64,000 nt of DNA, taken from NCBI GenBank assembly GCA_029747015.1, contig JAKOGI010000575.1, forward strand, positions 408,501-472,500. The letters are read 5' to 3'. Below the pieces are notes generated by a model. It was not told where the DNA came from. It did not search any database and saw only the letters and a list, made by a program, of their open reading frames with translations. Below are positions 33,052-45,058 of the stretch, piece after piece. The position numbers and the translations under genes are program-made. The stretch comes from Carnegiea gigantea. Its lineage: Eukaryota; Streptophyta; Magnoliopsida; Caryophyllales; Cactaceae. Numbering within the stretch: the stretch's first letter is position 1; every line of letters starts with the position of its first letter.

Positions 33052-33810
33052 TAACATTTTCGAACTCACTACTACTTTGCCTTTTAGCTTCCTAGACCTA
33101 TCGACTACTCAGTTGAGTTATTCACTGAGTAGTCGAGTAGTCGATGATTTAGAATCTTTTTTAAGCTGCAAATAGCTTAACAATCGAACAGGCAACTGGT
33201 GAACATTTTGAAATATTTGAAATTAAGAAAACACGCTTTTTAATGACCCTTCTTAAAGATTTCTAAGTTCACAAACCATTCACATAGCATCATTTAAACA
33301 ATTCAAGAGGGAAGGGATTCACAAATAGCACAATTGTATTACTTCGCAGGAATAGTTTCAGCAGAATCCACCTAATATCAAACCCAGGCTCCCTTCTCAC
33401 ACAACGCCGACCACAAAAACCTCGAATCACTCATTAGTTTCAACTCAGACCATCCAACTACCAAGCTCAGTCCAATTTCACAACAATTCAATTGATTAAT
33501 TCACGTAAACAATATCCACAAGCATAGCATTTATATCAATCACCAAAAACAGAATTTAAGCATATCTAGATTGATCTAGCAATAACATTAAAACACAATT
33601 CGATTTGCTCCACAATTCCTCAAATCGCCCGGTTAGCAACCTGTTGTATTTCTTCACATGCATGAACCTTAAATCCATATCAACATCCACAAGCATAGCG
33701 TTCATATGCAACCATCAAAATAGAATTTAGACATATAAAACTGATTTAGCAACAACTTTAGAACATAATCTGCTTGTTCTTCAATTCCCCAAATCCATCT
33801 AGTGTTCCAC
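33052..33810 (-). repeat. Partial second copy of the LTR segment, copy 2
   Basis: It starts exactly where the long LTR ends and repeats 31466-32140, then repeats an internal block of about 130 bp again (CATCCACAAGCATAGCGTTC... at 33684 onward). It may be a truncated second LTR or a tandem duplication. Confidence 0.75.
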
Positions 33811-35178
33811 CCAAACCCATCAATCGAGCTTGGCTTACTATGATCAGCATTGGACCCTCTTTGCTGTAATTTGTAGGAGTTGCCTTTGCCATTTGCATTT
33901 GAATTCTCAGTTGTATAAGGTTCGGTTCTACAGATTCTATGCTCTCGTGTCAGTGGAAGAGTAAGGGGCTGGCCATTGGCGTATGAGCATATTATTGGTT
34001 TTTAACCAGAACTTGAATGATATTGTTTTCTGGTATGCCCCTATCGCCATCTTGCTTATAGTTTGAGATCCCAACTCACATTACTTAGAATTATGTGGCC
34101 CGATAACCATCGGCTTAAGCGCACACTCTTTGTTCCATTGCACATTACTCAAATTGAAATTGTTTGGGATTGTAACTTGGATGGTCGGACTATCACCCTG
34201 TTTGGTTGGAAGAAAAGGATAAACATTTTTTTTGTGCGGAGACCTAAAGTAATGTTCCAAGTTCCAAGTCCATTTTAAGAACCATGAACTCAACATACTC
34301 GTTTTGATGTCACAAGTCCCTTTGTATTATGCAATAAGGTGAAATGATTATAATCTTAAATTCATGACATGACTGAGAAATCAGGAGTACAGGATATGGC
34401 AAATTGGTTGTTTGGGTGAGGTTACTTATGCAAACGTTTTATTAGGGGTACTTGGATCATATTGTTCTGGATGGTCATTTGGTCTTGGTCACTATCGTTG
34501 TAGTTGGTTTGTCTCAAATACATTATAATACATCATAAAAGCTATTATGTATCAAGACTTTTAACTATCAACCTAATCTTTTAGTTTAACAGATTCCTTA
34601 GCATAGTTGTTTGGGGATACATGTTCTTGCAAATTACAAAAACATCTTCACAGGTGGTGTATAACCGCTGTGACCAAGCTAGAAATCCTGAACTACGGTT
34701 CTCAACAAAGTCGACATAAATTAAGCATCCAAGAGCTCAGATAGCACTATCTTTCGAACTCTGGAGTAACACATATAATGTTGAAATACTGAAGACCAAA
34801 GAGCAAGAAGACAGCTGATTGTACATCTATGCACAAGTTTATAGACTCCCTTAAAAAATGGTGCATAATAGTCAAGAATGGTACTGTTTTCTTGCTTCAT
34901 CTGCACGTCGCTGATTATATTGTTTGTCTTGTCTAGAATTCTGAGAGAAAAATTAAGAAGTTGAAGCTTTTGTGTGACTCAACTTGTTTTGTGGAAGGAG
35001 TATATTGCAGCTGTCAAAATTTTTCGGGACTTTTAGTCTCTGACATCTTGTAATAGTTTAGGTAAAAAAGTGACTACACCTTTCATTTTCATTGCACTTG
35101 ACTTTGATATTTAATATCACCCCCAACTTGAAGAGTGTCACCATTTGAAATCTCATGTGTTCAATTCTTTAATTTCAT
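33811..35178. other. Unassigned flank
   Basis: No gene, repeat end or RNA gene could be supported. Short open frames on both strands (such as 34063-34278 plus) lack any domain. Words such as CACCCTGTTTGGTTGG at 34195 hint at a small transposon end but no partner was found. Confidence 0.35.
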
Positions 35179-35186
35179 TGTGTAAT

Positions 35187-36451
35187 TAGGCCTGGCAAAA
35201 CTGACTTGAGTCCTGAAACCCGAACCGAATTACCCGGATCCATACCCGAACTGACACCTGAAATGGGATGAATCGATTTGGATCCGAACGCCCGAAGTAA
35301 ACCGATCTATAACTGAACGAAACCCGAATTGTAGTATGACCCGAAATAACCCGATCCAATTCAAACCCGATCCATAGTGAGTAGATTTGAAGTGAACCGA
35401 AAATGCACAACCCCAACCCGAACTGAATCGTACCCGATTTAAAATCGATCTGATTCTTATCCAACTCAATTTTACCCGAATAAGCAATAACTTTTTTTGG
35501 GGGTTTTAGTCTTTTCTCTTTTGGGGGGGATTTTGAATTTTTCAAACTCAATTAGTTGAGTTTAGGTGGGGGAAAAAAAACAACTTAAGAGAAAATTTTT
35601 ACAAATGAAATCAATTAAAAACTTAAGAGGAAAAAATAAAATAGTTGATAGTTTTAAATTTTTAATTTTATAGACATGTAGTAAAATATAAGAGAAAAAT
35701 ATTTTGTCACAATAGGAACTAAGAAAAGATAAGTATAATTAACTATTTATTAAACTTATTAGGATTTACAATCCTATTTTACTGTTTGATTCACTAAATG
35801 ATTAATACAATGCACGCTATGATTATAAATTCATAATATCATTTTGTGACTACTGTCAAAAATTCCGCACTACTAATCTACGATTCTAAACCATCTTCGT
35901 AACATGTTTAATTCTACAATATCATACTCAAGAATGTATTATTGCATATGATCTCATAATAATGTGACTCATTTGAATTTTGGACAATTAAATTCCAAGT
36001 CTTGAGTTTCGATAATGAGCATTCACAATCACATAAATATAATGCTAATTGACACATACTGATATATTGCCGTTACTTTTTAGTTTTGACTCATTGAGCA
36101 AATGCAGATCAAGTTGGTAATCTCACAAATACAAATCTTTAAATTTTGACGTATGATCACCTAACGAGCTACAAAGAACAGTGATCCAACTACTAAAAAT
36201 GTCGACTTGAACCAATCTGTTTCTATTTACCAACTCCAAATATGACAAACGTGAAGTTATAAACCAACACCAGGGTCTAAATAAACATTTTGTTATTTTC
36301 TTTCTTGTTTTTTCATTTTCCAAGGTATATTTTGGTATTGGAGCTCACAAATGAGACCATTGACAGATGATTTACGTTAGGTTAGTATATTTGTATTTGT
36401 AATTTACTCACTTTCTTAGTAAATTTAGAACTAACCCCATATAATTTTCCA

Positions 36452-36518
<67 letters not shown>

Positions 36519-37053
36519 CAATTAATCATTAAGGTGTAAATTAAAAGAGAAATATAAAGTAAATGGGCTTGTCTAATTAAATAGTTTTTATCTTTTAAAT
36601 ACAATTTAAGAGTAAAGAACTAAAGATGGCTACACTGAAAACATACAATTAATCGAAATTAATCAAACTTGATTTATATCCGATTCGATTTACATTTGTT
36701 CCGATATTGATCCAAACATTGAACTGAATTCCACCCGACCCAAATTGCACTTGACCCTTACCCGGTCCGAGCCCGGCTACTATAGACAGCTCGAAACAAA
36801 CCTGACCCGAACTCCACCCGAACCGACCTGCACCGACCTGAACATGGCACCTGTAAGTGACCCAAACCTAAACTTCACTCGAATCGAACCGAACCGAACC
36901 CGACCTGAACATGATTGATCAGAAAGTGACCCAAATCCGAACTTCATCCGAACTTCACCCGAACCCGACCCGAACATAGTTCACCTGAAACTGACCCGAA
37001 CCGAAGTTAGACCCAACCTGTATCCGACCCGAATAACCAATTTGTCAGGTCTA
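35187..37053. mobile_element. Non-autonomous hAT element (1.87 kb)
   Basis: The left end TAGGCCTGGCAAAACTG and the reverse complement of the right end, TAGACCTGACAAATTGG, form a terminal inverted repeat. The flanking 8-mers TGTGTAAT (35179-35186) and TATGTAAT (37054-37061) differ at one base, as expected for an old hAT target duplication. Both ends are packed with CCCGAA/ACCCGA words in the same orientation. The centre is AT-rich, contains a (TA)n tract and has no transposase. Confidence 0.85.
36455..36516. repeat. (TA)n microsatellite inside the hAT element
   Basis: About 31 uninterrupted TA units. They are likely to be length-variable. Confidence 0.95.
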
Positions 37054-37250
37054 TATGTAATGTGTATGAATTATTGAATGGTCTATTGCCTTGACGAATT
37101 TGGTGGTTGAATATTTCCAACAAACTATTTATTGATTACGATTGAAGACTATAAGCTTTCCACTCATGCCAGTCAATAAAATTATGGTTATACAATTTGA
37201 CCAAATTTGATTTTTCTCACAAAAATGAAATTTCATTGTAGAACAACTAA

Positions 37251-38551
37251 GCCTTGTTCTTTTCGTAGTTTAATCAACCCAACCCACACTCACCCACTCC
37301 GTCCCTCCTCTTCCCACTCCTTCCCACACTTTAAAAAAAAAAAAATCACTCCTTCCCATACTCACCTACTCCTTCCCACACCTACATAAAACAACCATTT
37401 CTTATATTCTGAAATTTTTTATAACTTACGTAATTGTGTGTACGAATAATCTGATAGCAATTGTGAGTAGTTTTAATTTTTCGGATGTTATGGAGCAGTT
37501 TTATTTTTTTTGTTATCGTTGGTTACGAGATATTTGTTGTAGGTTAGAAAGCGTATATGGTTGTTACTGTGCATGTGACAGAATAATTTTCTGTACATCG
37601 TAATTCATGACAGAAGTTGCAGATTTTTTTTCCTACGTATAATTTTTGGCGTTGTTCGTAATTCGTGGCAGAAAGTGCAGATGTATTATAGTTGACATTA
37701 TTTTAAAAAAATTTATGTTACTTGAAATTTTTTATTTTTTTATTTTGATCTTTTTTATTTTTTTATTTTGTTTCTTTTTTAGTTTTATTTTTCAATTTTT
37801 CAATTTTCAATTTTTATTTTTCATTTTTTATTTTTTATTTTTTACTTTTTATTTTTAATTTTTTGTTTTTTTGTATTTTCTATTTTTTATTTTATTGTAT
37901 TTTTTATCTTTTTATTTTTTATTTTTTTGTTCCGAAAAAACAACCTACGAAAAATTCCAAAAAATAAAAATAAAAAATAAATACAAAAAATCAAAAATAA
38001 GAAAATAAAAAATAAATACAAAAAAATTAAAAATTAAAACTAAAAAAATTTAAAAAATTTAAGAAAAATAAAAATAAAAATAAAAACTAAAAAATAAAAA
38101 ATCTTAAAAATTTAAGAAAGATAAAAATAAAAAATAAAAAATAGAAAAATTTAAAAAATTTAAGAAAAATAAAAATGAAAAACGAAAAATGAAAAATGAA
38201 AAATGAAAAAATACAAAATAAAAAATACAAAATAAAAAATAAAAATAAAAAATACAAAAATAAAAAATAAATAAACAAAATAAACAAAATAAAAAAGAAC
38301 AAAAAAGAATAAACAAAAATAAAAAAATTTCATCATCATTAATTACTGTCACAGTAAAATTATTACATTATAAAACAAAAAAATATTAATGACCAATACT
38401 TCAACTTTATTCAACTACATTCAACTTTCACCCACACTCACCCACTCCTTCCCGCACTTTAAAAAAATACCACATTCACCCACTCCTTCCCCCCCTTTTT
38501 CCACACTCACCCATCCCATACTCATTATTTTTCACTGAAAAAAACAGGGCC
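37251..38551. mobile_element. Harbinger-like foldback element with A/T-rich arms
   Basis: The left end GCCTTGTTCTTTTCG matches the reverse complement of the right end at 12 of 15 bases, and TAA (or CTAA) flanks both sides (37248-37250, 38552-38554), as for PIF/Harbinger or Tourist-like elements. Inside, a T-rich arm (about 37720-37930) faces an A-rich arm (about 37945-38330) made of TTTTTA/TAAAAA-type units, capable of a long hairpin. About 100 bp of C-rich CACCCACTCC repeats occur near both ends in direct orientation. It has no coding capacity. Confidence 0.65.
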
Positions 38552-38554
38552 TAA

Positions 38555-40487
38555 GTCTTGGTTGTTAGTCATTTACTCGGGAAGATTCAAGAAATATATA
38601 TGCATCAAATGTCAAATTCATTTTCACACTTCGATTAATGAACACATTACATGTTCTCACATTGCCAGTTCGCCACTATATGAGGTTGCTTTCTCAATGA
38701 AAGCACTTGAGGGCATCTTTTTGACATTGCAATTTGCCCGTTTATCCCCTCTTCGTTCTGGAGTGCTATAAATTGAAAATGAGAAAAGAAAGGTGAGTCA
38801 CATCGTATTTTGTGGTTGACTTGAATGGGAAAAGCATATTTGTTGAGATTCACACCAACCACGTTCTTATTAATGGAGCCGCGCAACGGGTTAGTTCGGA
38901 TCGGCCCATTTAATAGATGGGTAAATTTTGTGTCAATATTGAAAATAGTTTAGATTTACTCAAAATTGAAAACAACATGTTTCTAAGCTAAAAGATCAAA
39001 TCTTATCGACTTTAGGTTGAAATTAGTTCGGTTCATGTCGAGTTCGCGTTTCTCTCAGCAATTTCAGGTCGGGTTCGGATCATGTTATTGTGTCAAGTCA
39101 GACTTTCCTAACTCTACGTCTTGATGCGACAAACAGGCAAATCCATTTTCTACTTGCTCATGTCCTCGTCCTACAATTAGCATATAATTATTTTATAAAA
39201 TTGTTCTATAAATGGTTATGTAAGTTCTTTGCCACATACTAGTTTTTTAGCGAACATATTGATCCACTGTATTCGAACTTAAAACATGTTCTTTTCGATT
39301 TATTGTAAGCACTTATCAACATTCAGTAATTTTCAACATAATTCAGTATTATTAAGTACAATTCAACAATATTTAATACAATATAGCACCATTCAGTACT
39401 TACAAAGAGTATTTAATGAATTAAATTGTGATTAAGCGTAACGCACCTAGTTGTTCATCCATAATTGGACCTATTCTACTAGCAGTATAAATAGGTTTAC
39501 TATGTTAAATTGTATATTTTAAAATTATGCTAAAATTGTCCAGAATGCTTAATCCTAAGTCAATCATGTCAAGTTTTTATGCTCTAAAAACTATGTAGCG
39601 TGATTGTATATTCTCGGTAGTTTTAGTTATAATATTTTAAATAAAAATTACGTATCAATTTCAATTAGGTTCTTAAAATAATTATAGAATTTTGGTAAAT
39701 TAATGGAAATTTATGTAGCTAAATAACAAAATGTTTCTTCAAAATAGTATGCATTTTATAATCAGAATAATATTCATAGTTTATATTATAAGCAAAATAA
39801 GGTTTTATTATTACTAACTAATAAATGAATTTGTATTAAATACATTCTAATTCATCTAAAAATACCAAAAATTACTATTAATACTACATATATTCTCAAA
39901 TCATTTGTATATTATTGATATCAATTTAAAAGTCATTCTTAGATTAGTTTACAATAATCATATATAGCGTATACTATACAACTCATTAGAGTATGTGCTT
40001 GTTCTTGTATAAATAAAGACACATTTATAATACCTCACATTGGATGTATACACATTTAAACAACTTTATAAATACATTTAGCACAATTTCACACAATTCT
40101 ATACAATTCAACAGGTTTCAACTTGTTTCAACAATAAACACCAATAAGTACTTAATTATCGTAAGTCCCGACAAAAACAAATAATACCCTAAGTAGGTAA
40201 AACATTAGTTTTAAACAAATAAGTTCCAACGCATTTTTATTTGCATTTAAGTTCACCACATTTCAGGTTAATTAGAATTTGAGAGGTTTGACCTTTAGTT
40301 TGCACTTATTTTAATTAAAATATTTGACATTTCCTATTTTTGATTTCTTATTTTAAAGAAATTCCTATTTTAAATTTTGTTCTATTAATTAAAGAATTCA
40401 CTTTTTTCAACTTCTTTTGTTTCTTATTTCAAATAACAAGTTTAATCTTTTAATGTTTTAACTTTTGTACTAGTTGTTTTTGTTATT
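38555..40487. other. AT-rich intergenic stretch
   Basis: No gene is recognised. 38880-39115 has GGTTCGGATC and TCGGGTTCGG words like the hAT element at 35.2-37.0 kb and may be another decayed copy. 39290-39420 has repeated CA(T/C)TCAGTA and CAATTCAACA words but no clear ends. Confidence 0.4.
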
Positions 40488-40490
40488 GTC

Positions 40491-40538
40491 ATTATTATTG
40501 TTGTTGTTGTTATTATTATTATTATTAGTATTAGTATT

Positions 40539-40604
<66 letters not shown>
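40491..40604. repeat. (TTA)n microsatellite
   Basis: A TTA/TTG/TTAG trinucleotide tract of about 110 bp, mostly pure TTA in its right half, directly next to the L1 LINE fragment. Confidence 0.95.
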
Positions 40605-40606
<2 letters not shown>

Positions 40607-40795
40607 AGCATCAATCTTTGAGTAAACTCTGTTAGAATCATTTTGCCTATTAGTCCGTGTATAAATACCCCCTATAGCACTAATATCTTGCAATTCACAG
40701 CATTGCACACAAGTTAAGAAATCAGAAACTTCAGCAGCGGTCATATCTTGACCTCCAATTCTTTCATCTGAAAAGACGATATTAAAAATACGGTG
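40605..40795 (-). pseudogene. L1 LINE endonuclease fragment (distal part)
   Basis: On the minus strand this piece reads FSDERIGGQDMTAAEVSDFL, then CVQCCELQDISAIGG and a KID-type end. This matches the part of plant L1 endonucleases just after the GD(F/S)N(N/E)(V/I)L motif. It continues the piece at 41785-42204 after an insertion. It ends at the (TTA)n tract and the RT is absent. Confidence 0.75.
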
Positions 40796-41784
40796 ATGTT
40801 CACTTTCAAGTCTTGGTGATGTTCTTAAATGGTCCAAAATTATTTGTTTGCTCAAGTGAGTTGAAGTCTCTTTTGTGATTGGCCCATATTGGTGAAGTGC
40901 TTTGCAATGATTATTTGTCTTCCAGCGTTTGGGCTCAATTTCAGCTGTGGCCCAAGTGTCGTCTCTAGCAGCAGTTGCGAGCAAGCAGCAGCATTTCCAG
41001 TCTTCACACGCACGGCCCAGTGAGGCCCATAATCTGGCGCATTGACCTTTGTGTTGGCTTCATCTTGTGTGCTGCCAGTCGGCTCCACGGATGGCCCGTG
41101 GGCCAGCCCACGGTCCGTGGCCCATAAGGACTCTTGGGCTACTCTCAATTGCTGCAGTTTTTATGGATTAATGCAATGCTTAATGCAAGATTTTATGGTT
41201 GTTTATTGCAGAGCTATTACTTAAGGCATTAATCTTCATTATGGAATTTTATGAGCATTCATAAGCCATTATTCTCCTCTCTAAAGTGAGAGTTACAACT
41301 AGATTTCTCACTATATAAATTGGGCTATATGTGGCTAATAGCCCACCATATGTGGCTTGTCCCACTGTCATGGCATTTTAAGGATTTTGGTATTCGGGAG
41401 TGCCTTTAGGCACGTTCCTCTCATGGCCATTTAATGAGGCATTTGTGAGTCGTTGTAGCCTCTTCTATTCCACATTTTTCTTGAGTGAGAGTTTGAGAGA
41501 TTTTATTCTTTCGATCTTGCTGCCGGTTTAAGATCTTTATCTCTCTTTTGTATTGATCTCTTTTGACTCACTTTTTGAGATCATGTTGTATTCACTCCTA
41601 TCATAGTGGATCTTTTCGTCGATGTTGCCACTTATGGTTTTCTCATGATTTGGGTTTCCATGTAAAAAATCTTATGCCTACTATTATCTTTTTGATCTTG
41701 TTTTAACATTCTAGAATATCTACATTCTTTCAAGCTTCCGTATCTACATAGCTCAAATTTTATAAATTATTTTTCTTAATAGAG
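40796..41784 (+). mobile_element. LTR-like insert splitting the L1 endonuclease
   Basis: About 1 kb lies between two halves of one LINE ORF. It has an LTR-like composition on the plus strand: a TATA core CTATATAAATTGG near 41311, then a pyrimidine-rich transcribed part (GATCTTTATCTCTCTTTTG). It also contains the palindromic word CCACGGTCCGTGG (41108-41120), seen too at 18-30. Exact ends, target duplication and family were not found. Confidence 0.45.
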
Positions 41785-42204
41785 GACATTATTAGAGTCC
41801 CCCATCACGCACCATGGCTTTACCATGCTTTCACTAATGTTCTTGAGTGTCTCCCACAAGGTTTCCTTAGAGTATGAACATCGAAACCATAAACCACAAT
41901 CAAGAAAGAAGACTGAATGATTATGAATTGAAAAACCTTGCAATGGACATGTTAAGCTGAGGAATCCAATATGTCAATTTCATAGTCGAATTTCTACTAG
42001 CAGATCCAAATTCTACCTTTAGGATGAGCATCATGATTGATAAAACTACCCAATAAAAAAAGAGCTTATTACAAACTTTATTAAAGTTCTCCTCCTTTAT
42101 TCTTGTTTCAACAAGAGCAACCAGTCCTAATTGAATCTCAGCATTACATCCTCTTATTTATTAAGGCCATTAAGCCCACTCACATTCCAACATAAGATAT
42201 CCAT
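41785..42204 (-). pseudogene. L1 LINE endonuclease N terminus
   Basis: The minus-strand ATG at 42204 opens with MDILCWNVSGLNGLNK, the hallmark start of plant L1 AP-type endonucleases. The frame then carries stops and frameshifts but remains readable to a PWCVMGDSNNVLY end at about 41790. In an intact LINE this nuclease nicks the target DNA. ORF1 lies just upstream on the minus strand. Confidence 0.8.
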
Positions 42205-43120
42205 GGTAAAGGATTAGGTGCATCATGTAACAACACATCAAAGCCATTAGCTTCCAGAATCTCATCTTGTGACTATTACATGATATTTCTGGGTATAGAT
42301 TTCCTAGGAACAGCAAAGCAACCTTATTAGCCTGGAGTCTCTAATTACATGATACCTCAGAAGCTTCTCTTTGACTGCCTGATATCTCAGTGGTTTGTCT
42401 CTGACTACCTGATACCTCAGTAGCCTGCCTATTGATAGGAAACCAGACCTGATTGACTTGCACTTTTTGCTTGTAGTCCTTTTCTATATGGCTAAATATT
42501 TTTCAATATGTGCATTTGGAGGGCCTCCATTCATAGAAAACCTCCTATTTAAGTAGCTCAGCCTTCTCACTGATGAGGTCAGTTTCATAAGGTAAATTAT
42601 TTCCAATTTTAACCTCCACCATAATCCTTGCATGGCCCAATTTTGTCTTCTGTAAAGTAGGATTGTCCATTTTTGAGGGTTTTTCAATCAAGCTATGAAG
42701 TTTGCTAAGACTGGAGGTCCCCACTCCCCAGTACTTAGCATCAACCTTGGGAAACTAAATGCAAATAGGTAACTTCTCTATTGGGTTTCCATCCAAGACC
42801 AGATCAGCATGCCATGGCTGCATAAGCACAGGTTTCTTGTCAAAGAAATAAAGACCCTTTCAGAACATTATCCCTATCTTCAATGGTAAAGAAATGGACT
42901 AAGAACAAGCCATCATTCAATCCAATTACTTTTGAATACCAACCCAACCCACAACCTATTTAGAAAGCCACTCATCAGGGAGGATTTGTCTCAGGAACAC
43001 AATAGCCAATGGAGGGAGACCAATACTCAATTTTGGGTTCAACATTAGCAACATCAACTTGAGCACATTTAACTCCATGGGTTTCCTCAAATTAAACAAA
43101 AACTAGATTTAAACCTTTAT
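42205..43120 (-). pseudogene. L1 LINE ORF1-type protein (DUF4283-like), broken
   Basis: The minus strand reads YFFDKKPVLMQPWHADLVLD and then a (L)PI-I-FPKVDAKYWGV block, followed by a short zinc-knuckle-like part (SKCTY*KIFSHIEKDYKQ). This is the DUF4283 plus CCHC layout found in plant L1 ORF1. A short tandem repeat of (T)EVSGSQRQ-like units lies at about 42330-42420. Many stops are present. The protein would bind LINE RNA. Confidence 0.7.
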
Positions 43121-43539
43121 CCCGATTAAGAACCTCAGGATAAGATTGAGGACCATTACTTGCTATTTGCGATTAATTAAGGGGTGTAAACACTAGGGTA
43201 TTATGAGCTGAAAATAACGCTTAAAATAAGCCCGAGGTTCTTAAAAAAACTGCCCAAAAGTATGCATTATTATACCAATACGGACAGAATCCGTCAAATT
43301 ATTAGCAACCTGAGGAGCCTCGGCATGATCAAAAGTACATGTCATCACCGTGAGATGAGGGGTGGATCAAGCTACATTCAATCTCAGGTGACCTTACTTC
43401 TCTTTCGTGATGCAGAATAGCTATCCTTAAGGAGAAAACGAGGTCACTTTTGTTTATTATTGTTGATCTGAATTTTTGATTGTTTCTATTTTTGTTTAAT
43501 TAACAATTTTTTTCATTTGCAAAGAAGAAAATACTTAAT

Positions 43540-44050
43540 TAATTGATCCAATAACACAACATCCTTAATACAAGACAGATGCTGCTCAACCTAAGCTATA
43601 AACCCCTCAAGGGTTCAAAGCCTCCTTAGCTAAAGCATGAACTACTCTATTTGCACCCCTCCCAATATGTTGCAAGTAATAATCACTAAAAGAACTACTT
43701 CCTCTTACAACATCTTGAATAACTCTATGAAAACAAGTTAACATTTGAGGGCTTTGATGGAAAGCATGAACGCACGCAAGCTATTTTTTTCAAGGACACG
43801 AACATAAGAGCTAGCTCCCTTGTCCATGTTGTGGCGTATTTCCCGGCTAACGCTTTAGCAATTTTTGACTCCATGAAATCATCGTGGTAGAGGGTAAAGC
43901 ATGTTACAAACTCACCTTCGACATCTCAAGCTATAGTACCAATAGCCATCATCCTTGCTTGGTTCATATCTACATCTAAATTTATCTTGACTGATCCCAT
44001 GGTTAGCTAGTTTATACTAGAACTGCTCCTAGGGATGTTGTTGTTAGGGA
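43540..44050 (-). pseudogene. LINE-type RNase H fragment
   Basis: On the minus strand the text includes SVKINLDVDMNQARMMAIG, then DFMESKIAKALAGKYA and a PLRGL-like end near 43610. The order Asp...Glu and the VKIN-D start match the RNase H domain at the end of plant L1-like polyproteins. Stops interrupt it. It may be the 3' end of a second LINE lying directly upstream of the ORF1 piece. Confidence 0.55.
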
Positions 44051-44470
44051 GGCGCTTGCCAATCTCCTGCAAGTAGGTATCAGCTTCAATTCAAAGTAAT
44101 AGCAAACCATTCTGCTTACCTTGCCATTCCTGCTCGTTACATTGAGACTAAGGCTCCCAGGCATATATGAAGGTATGATCACAAGTAGAGCTATTAAAAC
44201 ACGTAATTTGCTATAACTACGTAACGCTTCAACATTTTGGGAGAATGGATTTTAGAAGTTATCTTAATTAGTCAGAAGCTTAAAAGTCAGGCGTGTTATG
44301 TTGTGTCACCTAAGAGTCGACACAAGACTCGTACTATGAACAATAACATTGGTTGTGATAAAGGAAGAAGCATTAAAGAACTAATAATTTTATTCCAATT
44401 GGATAGTTCGATAAGGTCATTACTATAAGTTGTATATCATATAAATAATTAACAGTATAAATAGTGAGCC

Positions 44471-44712
44471 TATATCTTGTAAGTATGGTCTCTCACCACA
44501 CTTGAACCCCTTTCTAGATGAACTTGAAATTAAAAAACACCAAAACAATATGCCAAACCAGCCTAGCACAATATGTCGTTATACAGCAAAATAATTAACT
44601 GCACAGTTAAAATTTATTTTGTTTAGTAAACCGAGTTGAACATTTGCTTCTTTAATTATCTTATGGTGGCACCTAACATTATTTGATTAACGTCCTATTA
44701 GTAGAACACTTA
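44471..44712. repeat. Tandem repeat, copy 1 (242 bp)
   Basis: Direct repeat with 44724-44965, period 253 bp. Both copies run from TATATCTT(G/C)TAAGTATG to GTAGAACA(C/T)TTA and contain TAATTATCTTATGGTGGCAC. Non-coding, function unknown. Confidence 0.9.
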
Positions 44713-44723
44713 ACAATAAGACA

Positions 44724-44965
44724 TATATCTTCTAAGTATGATCTCTCCCCATGCTAGAACCCTTTTTAAGATGAACCTGAAAATAGAAAAATATCTAAAC
44801 AGTAAGCCAAACGAGCCTAGTACAATATAGCATCATGCAATTAAATAATTTAGTGCACAGTTAGATTCATTTTATTTAGAAAACCGAGTAGAGCGTTTTC
44901 TCCTTTAATTATCTTATGGTGGCACCCAATATTATTTGACTAAGGTCCTGTTAGTAGAACATTTA
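44724..44965. repeat. Tandem repeat, copy 2 (242 bp)
   Basis: Second copy of 44471-44712, diverged by scattered substitutions. Confidence 0.9.
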
Positions 44966-45058
44966 ATAGTACGAGACTGAATCTCCATTACAATCATTTG
45001 ATCTATATGCCCATACTTGGGCCAATCAGGAAGCCCTATTTGTGTTAATCAATGTAAC

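Noticed and set aside
35187..35551. Minus-strand frame of 121 residues in the hAT element
   Set aside because: It is built from CCCGAA repeat words and has no transposase similarity.
37646..38352. Open frames rich in Phe/Leu on both strands
   Set aside because: They are translations of T-rich and A-rich simple repeats in the foldback element.
42484..42687. Minus-strand 67-residue ORF as a gene
   Set aside because: It is an off-frame shadow of the DUF4283-like LINE ORF1 text on the same strand.
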